Assembly (NCBI GenBank): GCA_023458355.1
Contig: JAEWZS010000041.1
Coordinates: 1 to 37,970 of the forward strand
Source of the DNA: Bacillota bacterium
GTDB lineage: Bacteria; Bacillota; Clostridia; Christensenellales; CAG-138
DNA: 37,970 nt
Reading direction: 5' to 3'
Shown piece after piece: positions 30,066 to 37,646 of the stretch. A program made the position numbers and the translations under genes. The notes beneath the pieces were generated by a model. The model searched no databases, had not been told where the DNA came from, and saw only the letters and a list, made by a program, of their open reading frames with translations. Every line of letters begins with the position of its first letter. Positions within the stretch are counted from its first letter, which is position 1.

Positions 30066-32942
30066 ATGAAAAAGAGTATTGCTCTTTTATCGGTTCTATT
30101 AATTATAATGAGCGCTATGACCTTCTCCTCCACTCGTGCTGAAGATAATCATATCAGTTGGACAGAAGAAGAGATTGCCTTCATGGAAGAGCACAAAGTA
30201 ATCCGCCTCGGTGTAGACCCGGGGTTTGTTCCGTTTGAATTCATCAATGAGGCCGGTGCGTATGAGGGAATAGCCGCCGACTATCTTTCCTTAATAAGTG
30301 AGATAACGGGCCTGCAGTTCGAAGTCGTGAGAGACCTAACATGGCCTGAAGTATATGATTTAGCATTGGCGGGAGATATAGATCTTCTGCCTGCTATAGG
30401 CAAAACAGATGAAAGAGAAGAGCATTTTCTATTTTCTGAACCGTATTACTACTTCAAAAGAGTTATTGTAACCAGAGATACGCAAACCGATATATCCAAA
30501 ATGGAAGATATGGAAGGACAAGTAGTTGCTGTCCAACGCAATAGCTCTCATCATGGTTACTTGTTATCCTATCCGAAAATAAATCTTAGTTTATATGATT
30601 CTGTCGAGGCAGCGCTTACAGCAGTTGCAACAGGATCAGAAAAGGCATTTGTCGGGAATCTGGCTACTACAAACTATCTGATTCGTTCTAACGGACTCAC
30701 GAATCTGAGATTCGTTGCATTCGAAGCCGAGAAGCAGCAAGCAATATATTTTGCTGTACGAAAAGACTGGCCCCAATTGATAAGCATTTTCAATAAAGCT
30801 ATAGGTACCATACCTGAGAGAGAAAAAATTGCCATCAATCAAAAATGGATTGATTTAGACACTGACATCGACTACGGCCCAATTGTACGACTCCTTACTA
30901 TCATCGGTACTTTTATTGTTGTAGTATTATCTGTCTCCTTCTTTTGGATTACCAAACTGCGTAAAGAGATTCGTCAAAGAAAACGAGTTCAAGAAGATTT
31001 GGAAAAAGCAAAACAAGAGGCGGTTGAAGCCAATGAATTTAAATCGGGTTTTATGGCGAGGATGTCACATGAAATCCGTACACCGCTGAACGCCATAACA
31101 GGAATGACATACCTGTTGAAGAAGTCAAACCTTTCTTTGACGCAGAAAATGTACGCCGACAGGATTACGCAGGCATCTTCCAATATGTTGAACATTATAA
31201 ATGACATTTTGGATTTTTCAAAGATTGAAGCCGGAAAAGTGGAGTTGGAGAAGGCCTCATTTAATATAGATCAAATCATTCAGGATGTTATCAATATTGT
31301 TTCATATAAAGTTGAAGCGCAAGAAATCAGCTTAAAGCTACTAAAAGACCCCCTTGTTCCAAATTGGTTTTTAGGAGATTCAAAGCGATTAGAACAAGTC
31401 CTCCTTAATGTGTTGAATAATGCGGTAAAGTTCACCATTAAGGGTGAAGTATCGTTAGATATTCGATTCATAGCTAAAGAGAACGATAAATATCATCTGT
31501 CATTTACAGTTAAAGATACCGGCACCGGGATGAACCAAAGGCAAGTAAAAGAAATCTTTAATCCTTTTACCCAGGGAGACAGCAGCATTAACCGCCGCTT
31601 TGGAGGATCCGGTCTGGGCTTGTCCATCGTTAAAAACCTTGTAGATTTGATGGATGGGCAAATACAAGTTTTCAGTACTGTTGGAGAAGGATCAACTTTT
31701 GTCATCCATTTACCGTTATATATCGATATAGAAAAAGAGGAAGTATACAAAAAAACACTGCATGTAGACACTCTCAAAAATATCAAAACGTTGGTTTTGG
31801 AGAAGGCAGAAACCAACATGAATCTAATTGACAGCTACCTCGTCGCTTTCGGCATGCATTGTGAGGTTACAACATCGGAAGCAAATGCGCGAAACATGCT
31901 ACAAGCAGCAGATGGTAAGCTGTCACCCCCCTTTGACTTGCTCATTGTTGATTATGAGACACCTGAAGAAGGTGGCTTCTCCTTTGTTGAAGCCGTTCGT
32001 AACAGCACGAACATTGTCAGAAAACCGAAATTTCTCATGCTACTGCCTATGATGAGGGAGGATTTATTTGACAGGCTCAGCGAACATGGGATAGATATCG
32101 GTATAGGAAAGCCAATTACTCCTTCACTCCTCCTTAACGGAATTTTGGATATCTTTCAGTTATATGCTGTATCAACGGCTTCACAACCTTGCGAAAATGA
32201 GAAAACCTATCCACTAAGTTTGGACAAAACCTATAATGTTTTGTTGGCTGAAGACAATGAAACCAATCAATTGATTGCGAAGTCTCTTTTGCGGCAGATT
32301 GGCATCAAAGCGATTGTGGCCTCTGACGGTAAGGAAGCAGTGGAACTTTATCATCAGCACAAACATAGAATTGCTTTAATTCTGATGGATCTCCATATGC
32401 CGGTAATGAACGGTTATGAAGCGGCGGAGGAGATTAGGAAAACTTCTAATATACCAATAGTCGCCATGACGGCTGATGTGATTTTAGGAGTCAAGGAGAA
32501 GTGTGCACGGAGCGGGATTTACTATTATATCAGCAAGCCTTTTGATCCCGATAAGTTTCTTCAGCAAGTACGAGATATTATATTAGAAAACGAAAATGAA
32601 CATTTGCATGAATCAACGATGCTCGATAAAACACAAGGGCTGAAAAACATGGGTGGAGACATGGATGTATATCGGCAGGTGCTTCATGAATACTACAATG
32701 AAAACCGGGACACCACGGATAAACTTCTACTTACAATCGACGAAAAACGTTACGACGATGCTGCACAGATCGTCCATAAGGTAAAGAGCAGTTCGGGAAG
32801 CATCGGTGCAAAATCATTGTACACGATGGCCATGACACTGCAGAAAGCTTTAAATGAGAAAAACGAAGGCGACATCGCACTTATGCAAAAGGACTTTACT
32901 CGAAAATTAAATAAGCTACTCATTGAGATTTCCGAGATTTGA
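30066..32942 (+). CDS. BvgS/EvgS-like hybrid sensor histidine kinase
   Basis: A 958-residue unorthodox kinase. Order: signal peptide (about 1-26); one periplasmic-binding (SBP_bac_3) sensor domain (about 30-270, VIRLGVDPGFVPFEFINEAGAYEGIAADY); a membrane helix (about 275-298); HisKA with SHEIRTPLN (His335); HATPase with NAVKF, DTGTGM and GGSGLGLSIV; a first receiver-like domain with Asp629; a second, fuller receiver with AEDN and Asp775 (LMDLHMPVMNG); and an HPt domain with His904 in VHKVKSSSG. This allows a His-Asp-His relay. The sensor may bind an amino acid. AGAGGA precedes ATG 30066. The likely partner is the next gene, 64 bases on, whose N-terminus is a receiver. Confidence 0.92.
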   Translation: MKKSIALLSVLLIIMSAMTFSSTRAEDNHISWTEEEIAFMEEHKVIRLGVDPGFVPFEFINEAGAYEGIAADYLSLISEITGLQFEVVRDLTWPEVYDLALAGDIDLLPAIGKTDEREEHFLFSEPYYYFKRVIVTRDTQTDISKMEDMEGQVVAVQRNSSHHGYLLSYPKINLSLYDSVEAALTAVATGSEKAFVGNLATTNYLIRSNGLTNLRFVAFEAEKQQAIYFAVRKDWPQLISIFNKAIGTIPEREKIAINQKWIDLDTDIDYGPIVRLLTIIGTFIVVVLSVSFFWITKLRKEIRQRKRVQEDLEKAKQEAVEANEFKSGFMARMSHEIRTPLNAITGMTYLLKKSNLSLTQKMYADRITQASSNMLNIINDILDFSKIEAGKVELEKASFNIDQIIQDVINIVSYKVEAQEISLKLLKDPLVPNWFLGDSKRLEQVLLNVLNNAVKFTIKGEVSLDIRFIAKENDKYHLSFTVKDTGTGMNQRQVKEIFNPFTQGDSSINRRFGGSGLGLSIVKNLVDLMDGQIQVFSTVGEGSTFVIHLPLYIDIEKEEVYKKTLHVDTLKNIKTLVLEKAETNMNLIDSYLVAFGMHCEVTTSEANARNMLQAADGKLSPPFDLLIVDYETPEEGGFSFVEAVRNSTNIVRKPKFLMLLPMMREDLFDRLSEHGIDIGIGKPITPSLLLNGILDIFQLYAVSTASQPCENEKTYPLSLDKTYNVLLAEDNETNQLIAKSLLRQIGIKAIVASDGKEAVELYHQHKHRIALILMDLHMPVMNGYEAAEEIRKTSNIPIVAMTADVILGVKEKCARSGIYYYISKPFDPDKFLQQVRDIILENENEHLHESTMLDKTQGLKNMGGDMDVYRQVLHEYYNENRDTTDKLLLTIDEKRYDDAAQIVHKVKSSSGSIGAKSLYTMAMTLQKALNEKNEGDIALMQKDFTRKLNKLLIEISEI

Positions 32943-33006
32943 GTACTGAAAGAATTAGATTTATATAATTTCTTTTATAATCCCAATAGCACGAGGAGGA
33001 TCAAAT

Positions 33007-35514
33007 ATGTGCGTAAAAATTCTGCTGGTAGATGATTCTGCAACAGATCGAAAAATAATCCAAAGTATGCTTGTCGGGTACAATGTGCTGCTCGCAGAAG
33101 ATGGACTTGAAGCGCTGCGTATTATCGAATCCAACCCTGATATTGACTTAATGATCCTCGATCTAAATATGCCAAACATGGATGGTTTTGAGGTCCTAAA
33201 TGTATTGCAATCAGATGACCGGTTTAAGATGCTGCGCACCATAATCCTGACCAATTACGACGAACTGGATAATGAAATCAAAGGTCTCCAGTTTGGTGCG
33301 GTGGATTATATTAGAAAGCCGGTTCATATGGCTTCCTTAAGGGCACGAATAGATGTACATGTTGAACTGCTTTACGCTCACCGTGCATTGGAGCGGCGAT
33401 TTCAAGAACAGGCTGTAACCTATGAAGCGATCTTTAACCAGATGCCGGTTGGGATAGCTATCTCTTACGGCAAAGAGCCGAATGCTGCAACTACGAATAA
33501 GTACTTCAGCATCAATCCGGCATTCGAGAAGCTGACAGGAAGATCAAAAGAAGAACTTCTACTGGTAGGTTGGGCTGCAATAACACATCCGGATGATTTA
33601 AACGAGGATATGCTTAAGTATGAACAACTCCGAGCCGGTAAAATAACCGGCTACGAAATGGATAAGCGGTTTATCAGGCCGGATGGTTCAGTCGTTTGGG
33701 TACATTTGCTGACCGCATCACTTGCTTTATCTCAAAGCCATGAATTTAACCACATTGCTTTGTTTAGAGATATAACCGAAAGCAAAATCATTGAGGAAAA
33801 GCTTATTGAAAGCGAACGCAGCAAATCAGTCCTTTTAGCCAGTCTTCCGGGCATGGCTTATAGATGTAAGTACGATCGCAATTGGACGATGCAGTTTGCT
33901 TCTGCGGGTTGTTTACCGCTGACCGGATATACGCCTGATAATATTATTAATAACAAAGATCTTTCGTTTAATGATCTGATCACACCAGAATACCGCGAAG
34001 CTCTTTGGAAAGAATGGGAGTATGTTCTTTCCAACAGACTGCCTTTTAAATATGAATATGAAATCACGACAGCTTCAGGTGAGCGTAAATGGGTCCTTGA
34101 GATGGGACAAGGGGTATATAACGAAGCAGGTGAAGTTGAAGCACTCGAAGGAATAGTACTCGATATATCCGAAAGAAAAGAAATGGAGAGCAATCTCAGA
34201 TACATAAATGAACATGATGGCTTGACAGGCTTATATAATCGCGACTACCTGGAAACCTTGTTAAAGCACGACGCCCGTAAACATGCTGCCAAGAAAAGCG
34301 CGCTCATCAGCGTTAACTTGACTGCTGTTCAGGCATTAATTGCGAGCCACGGATATCATTATACGCAAGTTCTCATAAAAAAAGCTGCTGATGCATTGGC
34401 TCAGTGTTGCATGGACCCATTTATGTTATTTAAAACGAACGAAAATCAGTTTGTGCTATATATACGTGATTATGAGGATAAGAAAGCGTTAATCGATTTA
34501 AGTGAATCTATTGCATGCAAACTGAGGTTGTTGTTTATTTCAGACCGCGTTGGCGTAGGGATTGGAATTCTAGAAATTGAACAGGAGTTTGAGCCGAATA
34601 CCGATTTGCTTTTGAGAAGGCTTTTAATTGCATCTGAAAGGTCGGTTAATATCTTCGATATTGATTTTAAAGCATGTTTTTATGATAAGCAATTAGAAGC
34701 TCTGGTTAACCGTGAGGCGGAAATTAGGCAGGAACTCTCAAGAATTGCTATTAGTAATGATGATGAAGAATTGTTTTTGCAGTTTCAACCGATTTTAGAT
34801 CTGAAGTCAAATACTGTCTGTGCATTTGAGGCTTTGGCGAGGCTAAAGACAGAGAAGCTTGGATTGGTGTCACCGGGAGAATTTATTCCTATTGCTGAGA
34901 AAACCGAGCTCATTATCCCGATAGGCGAAAAAATATTTATCAAAGCGTTTCTTTTTTTAAACAGATTGAAGGAGAGAGGAATCGAATCGGTACATGTTAC
35001 AATCAACGTATCGGGTATTCAGCTGTTAAGTCCCAGCTTTACAGACAGACTGCTTGAATTGATTCATGAAATGCATGTTAATCCACATACAATCGGCATT
35101 GAGATAACAGAATCGGTATTTGCTTCCGATTATGGTTATATGAACAGCATTATCAGCAAGCTCAGGGATGCCGGACTTTATATAGCCATAGATGACTTTG
35201 GGACAGGCTATTCTTCCATGACCAGGGTGAATGAGTTAAACGTTAACTGCCTGAAGATTGACAAGTATTTTATAGACAAGATATTAAAGGTTAACTCCGA
35301 TAAAGCAATTACCCGCGATATTATTTCCATGGCACATAGACTTGGGCACTGTACAATAGCTGAAGGCGTGGAACTAGAAGAGCAAAAGCAGTATTTATTG
35401 GAAAATGGGTGCGATAAGATCCAAGGGTTTTTGATTGCCAGACCTCTTGATGAAGAGGCGGCTATGGAGTTAATGGATAAGCAAGATAAAATTCTGTCTG
35501 AGCTATTAAGTTAG
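33007..35514 (+). CDS. Response regulator with REC-PAS-PAS-degenerate GGDEF-EAL (c-di-GMP phosphodiesterase)
   Basis: An 835-residue protein. REC spans about 1-125 with acceptor Asp52 (MILDLNMPNMDG); two PAS domains (about 140-255 and 270-390) follow; a GGDEF domain (about 395-545) starts HDGLTGLYNRDYLE, but its active motif is TNENQF (477-482), so it should not make c-di-GMP. The EAL domain has FEALAR (Glu608), NVSG, EITES, DDFGTGYSS, KIDK, AEGVE and QGF, the residues required for hydrolysis of c-di-GMP to pGpG. GAGGAGGATCAAAT precedes the ATG. Located just after the hybrid kinase, its receiver is the obvious phosphate target. The inactive GGDEF could instead bind GTP as a regulator. Confidence 0.92.
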   Translation: MCVKILLVDDSATDRKIIQSMLVGYNVLLAEDGLEALRIIESNPDIDLMILDLNMPNMDGFEVLNVLQSDDRFKMLRTIILTNYDELDNEIKGLQFGAVDYIRKPVHMASLRARIDVHVELLYAHRALERRFQEQAVTYEAIFNQMPVGIAISYGKEPNAATTNKYFSINPAFEKLTGRSKEELLLVGWAAITHPDDLNEDMLKYEQLRAGKITGYEMDKRFIRPDGSVVWVHLLTASLALSQSHEFNHIALFRDITESKIIEEKLIESERSKSVLLASLPGMAYRCKYDRNWTMQFASAGCLPLTGYTPDNIINNKDLSFNDLITPEYREALWKEWEYVLSNRLPFKYEYEITTASGERKWVLEMGQGVYNEAGEVEALEGIVLDISERKEMESNLRYINEHDGLTGLYNRDYLETLLKHDARKHAAKKSALISVNLTAVQALIASHGYHYTQVLIKKAADALAQCCMDPFMLFKTNENQFVLYIRDYEDKKALIDLSESIACKLRLLFISDRVGVGIGILEIEQEFEPNTDLLLRRLLIASERSVNIFDIDFKACFYDKQLEALVNREAEIRQELSRIAISNDDEELFLQFQPILDLKSNTVCAFEALARLKTEKLGLVSPGEFIPIAEKTELIIPIGEKIFIKAFLFLNRLKERGIESVHVTINVSGIQLLSPSFTDRLLELIHEMHVNPHTIGIEITESVFASDYGYMNSIISKLRDAGLYIAIDDFGTGYSSMTRVNELNVNCLKIDKYFIDKILKVNSDKAITRDIISMAHRLGHCTIAEGVELEEQKQYLLENGCDKIQGFLIARPLDEEAAMELMDKQDKILSELLS

Positions 35515-35553
35515 GCTAAGTTTATGGTAGCTGCAATAGGTAACGCTCATTTA

Positions 35554-35583
35554 AGCGCTCCTCCGAAATTCGGGAGGAGCGCT
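35554..35583 (+). terminator. Hairpin after the EAL gene, probable terminator
   Basis: AGCGCTCCTCC (35554-35564) and GGAGGAGCGCT (35573-35583) form a perfect 11-base-pair stem with an 8-base loop, 40 bases past the stop codon. No U-run follows, so termination is likely but not certain. Confidence 0.6.
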
Positions 35584-35604
35584 GCTGGTTGAACCATAGA
35601 TTAT

Positions 35605-35847
35605 ATGAAAAATACTAAATATCCTTCACAAATCTCTTTTCACCCAAGTTCCGTCTATATGAAGAACTCTGCAAAGAATTATCAGGAATTTATCGATGCG
35701 ATATTCCATAAAAGAGCCGCCCAAATCCCCGAACAGCTGTTGCTCTCTAAAAGAGAAATCGCAGCGGTGCCGCAGGAATGTGGTTTATCCAAGAACATAT
35801 CGAGGACTTTGCCGTTATCTTTGACTCGCAATTCGGTATACGCGTAG
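35605..35847 (+). pseudogene. Possible gene remnant, unrecognised
   Basis: An 80-codon frame with a start codon but no Shine-Dalgarno. The first 60 residues (with SSVYMKNSAKNYQEFIDAIF) look protein-like, while the end (SLTRNSVYA) does not. In the +2-shifted frame the sequence MWFIQEHIEDFAVIFDSQFG starts at about 35778 and looks protein-like, suggesting a frameshifted fragment. After the stop at 35847 the first frame is again open for about 53 codons to 36009. I do not recognise either part. It may also be chance open sequence in this 518-base region between the EAL gene and the corA leader. Confidence 0.3.
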
Positions 35848-35981
35848 CTTCAGCCCGCCAACGTCGTCGAAAAAAAGGAAATTGTGATACGCATATCCGA
35901 TGTGGTAACCAAGGTTGACCGGGAGCGGAGTAACCTTATCGACACACCGGTAACTCGAGATAAACTGAATTATAATGCAAC

Positions 35982-36010
35982 TTGTAAAACAATCCTGCAC
36001 GGGATATAAT
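35982..36010 (+). promoter_or_regulatory. Promoter of the corA leader and corA
   Basis: TTGTAA (35982-35987), a 17-base spacer and TATAAT (36005-36010). Transcription should begin near 36017, only about 16 bases before the leader start codon. Confidence 0.75.
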
Positions 36011-36032
36011 CATGTTGAAAGGATGTGATTGC

Positions 36033-36092
36033 ATGGAACCTGGGCCTAGTACCGACATTCACCTATGCAATTTGATTAATTTAATGAGCTAA
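36033..36092 (+). CDS. Leader peptide of corA (19 residues)
   Basis: A tiny ORF that begins ATG GAA CCT GGG CCT and encodes MEPGPSTDIHLCNLINLMS. Its ribosome site is very strong: AAAGGATGTGAT nearly copies the AAGGAGGTGAT consensus, eight bases before the ATG. The in-frame ATG at 36012 lies too close to the -10 box to be transcribed. The N-terminus has Glu2, Pro3 and Pro5, recalling the acidic/proline-rich start of enterobacterial MgtL, whose translation is destabilised in low magnesium. The stop codon (36090-36092) directly abuts a hairpin that hides the corA ribosome site. Function in controlling corA is inferred; the ORF and its signals are seen directly. Confidence 0.7.
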   Translation: MEPGPSTDIHLCNLINLMS

Positions 36093-36132
36093 CACTGTGC
36101 TCTTTGCGGCACGGTGCCGCGAAAGGACGGTG
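36093..36132 (+). promoter_or_regulatory. Hairpin sequestering the corA ribosome binding site
   Basis: CACTGT (36093-36098) pairs with ACGGTG (36127-36132), CTTT (36102-36105) with AAAG (36122-36125), and GCGGCA (36106-36111) with TGCCGC (36115-36120) around CGG. The corA Shine-Dalgarno AAAGGA (36122-36127) lies wholly in the 3' arm. The base of the stem begins at the base after the leader stop codon, so a terminating ribosome would open it. This fits a translational attenuator. Confidence 0.65.
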
Positions 36133-36138
36133 TTTTAT

Positions 36139-37083
36139 ATGGTCCATTACTATCTAACTGAAAAAGATCAATTACGGGAACTTACTTCCCTTCAGCAGGG
36201 CTGTTGGGTTTCGTTGGTCGCTCCAACCGAAGGAGAACTGCAGCTGATTTCCGGGCAATGTTCGTTGGATATAGATGTGTTGAGGGCAGCGCTTGATACG
36301 GATGAACGTTCCCGTATCGATACAGATGAAGGCTATTCCATGATCCTTGTGAACATTCCTACCGTGGAGGAGCAAAGCGACAAGGAACTTTACAGCACGA
36401 TTCCTTTTTCCATCCTGCTGGCTCGCGACACAATCATTACGGTATGCAGCGAGGATTCGCCGGTCATAAGAGCCTTTGAGCAGGGCAAAGTCAGGGAATT
36501 CAGCACAAAAATGAAATCCCGCTTTATTTTGCAGTTTTTGTACAAGATTGCTGCGCTGTATCTGCAGTACTTGCGTAATGTCGATAAGAAGAGTGAAGAG
36601 GTGGAGGCAAAATTACATAAATCTACCCAAAACAGAGAACTGATTGAACTGTTGAAACTCGAGAAGAGCCTTGTGTACTTCACAACAGCCTTGCGCTCCA
36701 ATGAAGCGGTTTTGGAAAAATTGTTACGCGCCGAACTGATAAAAAAGTATCCCGAGGATGCGGAACTTCTTGAAGACGTCATCGTGGAAAACAAGCAGGC
36801 TATTGAGATGGCAAACATCTACAGCGGAATTCTTAGCGGAATGATGGATGCTTTTGCTTCCGTAATCTCCAACAATTTGAATATCGTTATGAAGGTGCTT
36901 GCTATCATAACAATCGTAATGGCGATTCCCACAATGATTTTCAGCGCTTACGGAATGAACGTCAATATGTCGGGAATGCCCTTCACCCAAAGCGTATGGG
37001 CTTTCCCAATAATTATAGTTATTTCTGTGGCGCTTAGCTTAACGGCTATTCTGGTTATTAACAAAATAAAGATGTTTAAATAA
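36139..37083 (+). CDS. corA: CorA-type magnesium/cobalt transporter
   Basis: A 314-residue CorA-family channel. The large cytoplasmic N-terminal domain (about residues 1-235) is followed by a long stalk helix, and two C-terminal membrane helices (about 252-272 and 285-306). The GMN selectivity motif is present as YGMN in IFSAYGMNVNMSGMPF, and the basic C-terminus ends INKIKMFK. It forms a pentamer that imports magnesium down the membrane potential and closes when internal magnesium is high. I use the ATG at 36139 behind AAAGGACGGTG; the frame from 36097 runs through the hairpin and lacks a ribosome site. It is preceded by a 19-residue leader ORF. Confidence 0.95.
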   Translation: MVHYYLTEKDQLRELTSLQQGCWVSLVAPTEGELQLISGQCSLDIDVLRAALDTDERSRIDTDEGYSMILVNIPTVEEQSDKELYSTIPFSILLARDTIITVCSEDSPVIRAFEQGKVREFSTKMKSRFILQFLYKIAALYLQYLRNVDKKSEEVEAKLHKSTQNRELIELLKLEKSLVYFTTALRSNEAVLEKLLRAELIKKYPEDAELLEDVIVENKQAIEMANIYSGILSGMMDAFASVISNNLNIVMKVLAIITIVMAIPTMIFSAYGMNVNMSGMPFTQSVWAFPIIIVISVALSLTAILVINKIKMFK

Positions 37084-37372
37084 GAAAGCGCGGCCTAAAG
37101 CCGATACCTAAGTAATCTGACGGTATGTAGTAGCAGGTATAGGATGAGATTTTAGCTTGTTTGAAGAAACTTAATGGTGGTTAAGAGAAATATTCGATGT
37201 AGAGAGGCGGTCATATACCACCTCTCTACGTCGTTTAGGAAAGTCTTGTTTCAGGCGCAAAATAGTAAAAAGAAAAATTTCACCTCACATGGATAGACCA
37301 TTATTCATTTTTATTGCAAAGGCAGTCACAAAACACAAGTAATTTTGACTTGATCACCGGATCGTCAGTTGA
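37084..37372. other. Intergenic region between corA and the mgtA leader
   Basis: About 290 bases without a credible gene. GTAGAGAGG...CCTCTCTAC (37199-37207 with 37221-37229), plus GGT/ACC inside it, forms a 12-base-pair hairpin with one C-A mismatch and a 5-base loop; there is no long U-run, but it may stop transcription from corA. A smaller CGGC/GCCG hairpin lies just past the corA stop (37089-37101). The M-box magnesium riboswitch was not recognised here. Confidence 0.5.
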
Positions 37373-37401
37373 TTGACCTTTTGCTACCATATTGGTATAA
37401 T
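37373..37401 (+). promoter_or_regulatory. Promoter of the mgtA leader and mgtA-like gene
   Basis: TTGACC (37373-37378), a 17-base spacer and TATAAT (37396-37401), 29 bases before the leader start codon. Confidence 0.85.
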
Positions 37402-37430
37402 TACGTTGCTAATTGAAAGGAAGTGAGACA

Positions 37431-37541
37431 ATGGATGGCAACCCTCGAAGTTTGATAAATAACTTCAATAATCCATGTGGAAATATAGACCAATGTGACG
37501 GTACTTATCGCGGACTGTTGTCCATTGCGATTTTATGCTGA
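37431..37541 (+). CDS. Leader peptide of the mgtA-like gene (36 residues)
   Basis: A 36-codon ORF that begins MDGNPRSLINNFNNPCG and ends GLLSIAILC. Its ribosome site, TTGAAAGGAAGTGA seven bases before the ATG, is nearly the same as that of the corA leader (TTGAAAGGATGTGA), and both peptides have an acidic residue 2, proline 5 and a Ser at 6 or 7. It is A/N/I-rich with three Cys and no membrane helix. An intrinsic terminator starts 28 bases after its stop and lies before the mgtA start codon. Control of terminator read-through by leader translation is the likely role. I know no such peptide from the literature in this group. Confidence 0.68.
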   Translation: MDGNPRSLINNFNNPCGNIDQCDGTYRGLLSIAILC

Positions 37542-37569
37542 TGGATTAAATCCCTTGGTATTTTTAGAC

Positions 37570-37593
37570 GCCGTCCTTTGGGGCGGCTTTTTT
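37570..37593 (+). terminator. Intrinsic terminator (attenuator) before mgtA
   Basis: GCCGTCC (37570-37576) pairs with GGGCGGC (37581-37587), including one T-G pair, around TTTG, followed by six Ts. It sits between the leader ORF and the transporter gene, so it must be bypassed for expression. GACGGT inside the leader ORF (37497-37502) is complementary to GCCGTC of its 5' arm and could form an antiterminator. Confidence 0.85.
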
Positions 37594-37646
37594 GCTACAA
37601 TATTGTGTTTTCACTGGAGATACTAAAAAAGAAAGGAATGATTCCA

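Noticed and set aside
35815..36000. Minus-strand ORF of 61 codons before the corA promoter
   Set aside because: No Shine-Dalgarno and composition unlike a real protein; it overlaps the plus-strand remnant.
36012..36032. Earlier in-frame ATG extending the corA leader peptide by seven residues
   Set aside because: It lies one base past the -10 box, so it would not be in the transcript, and the strong ribosome site lies downstream of it.
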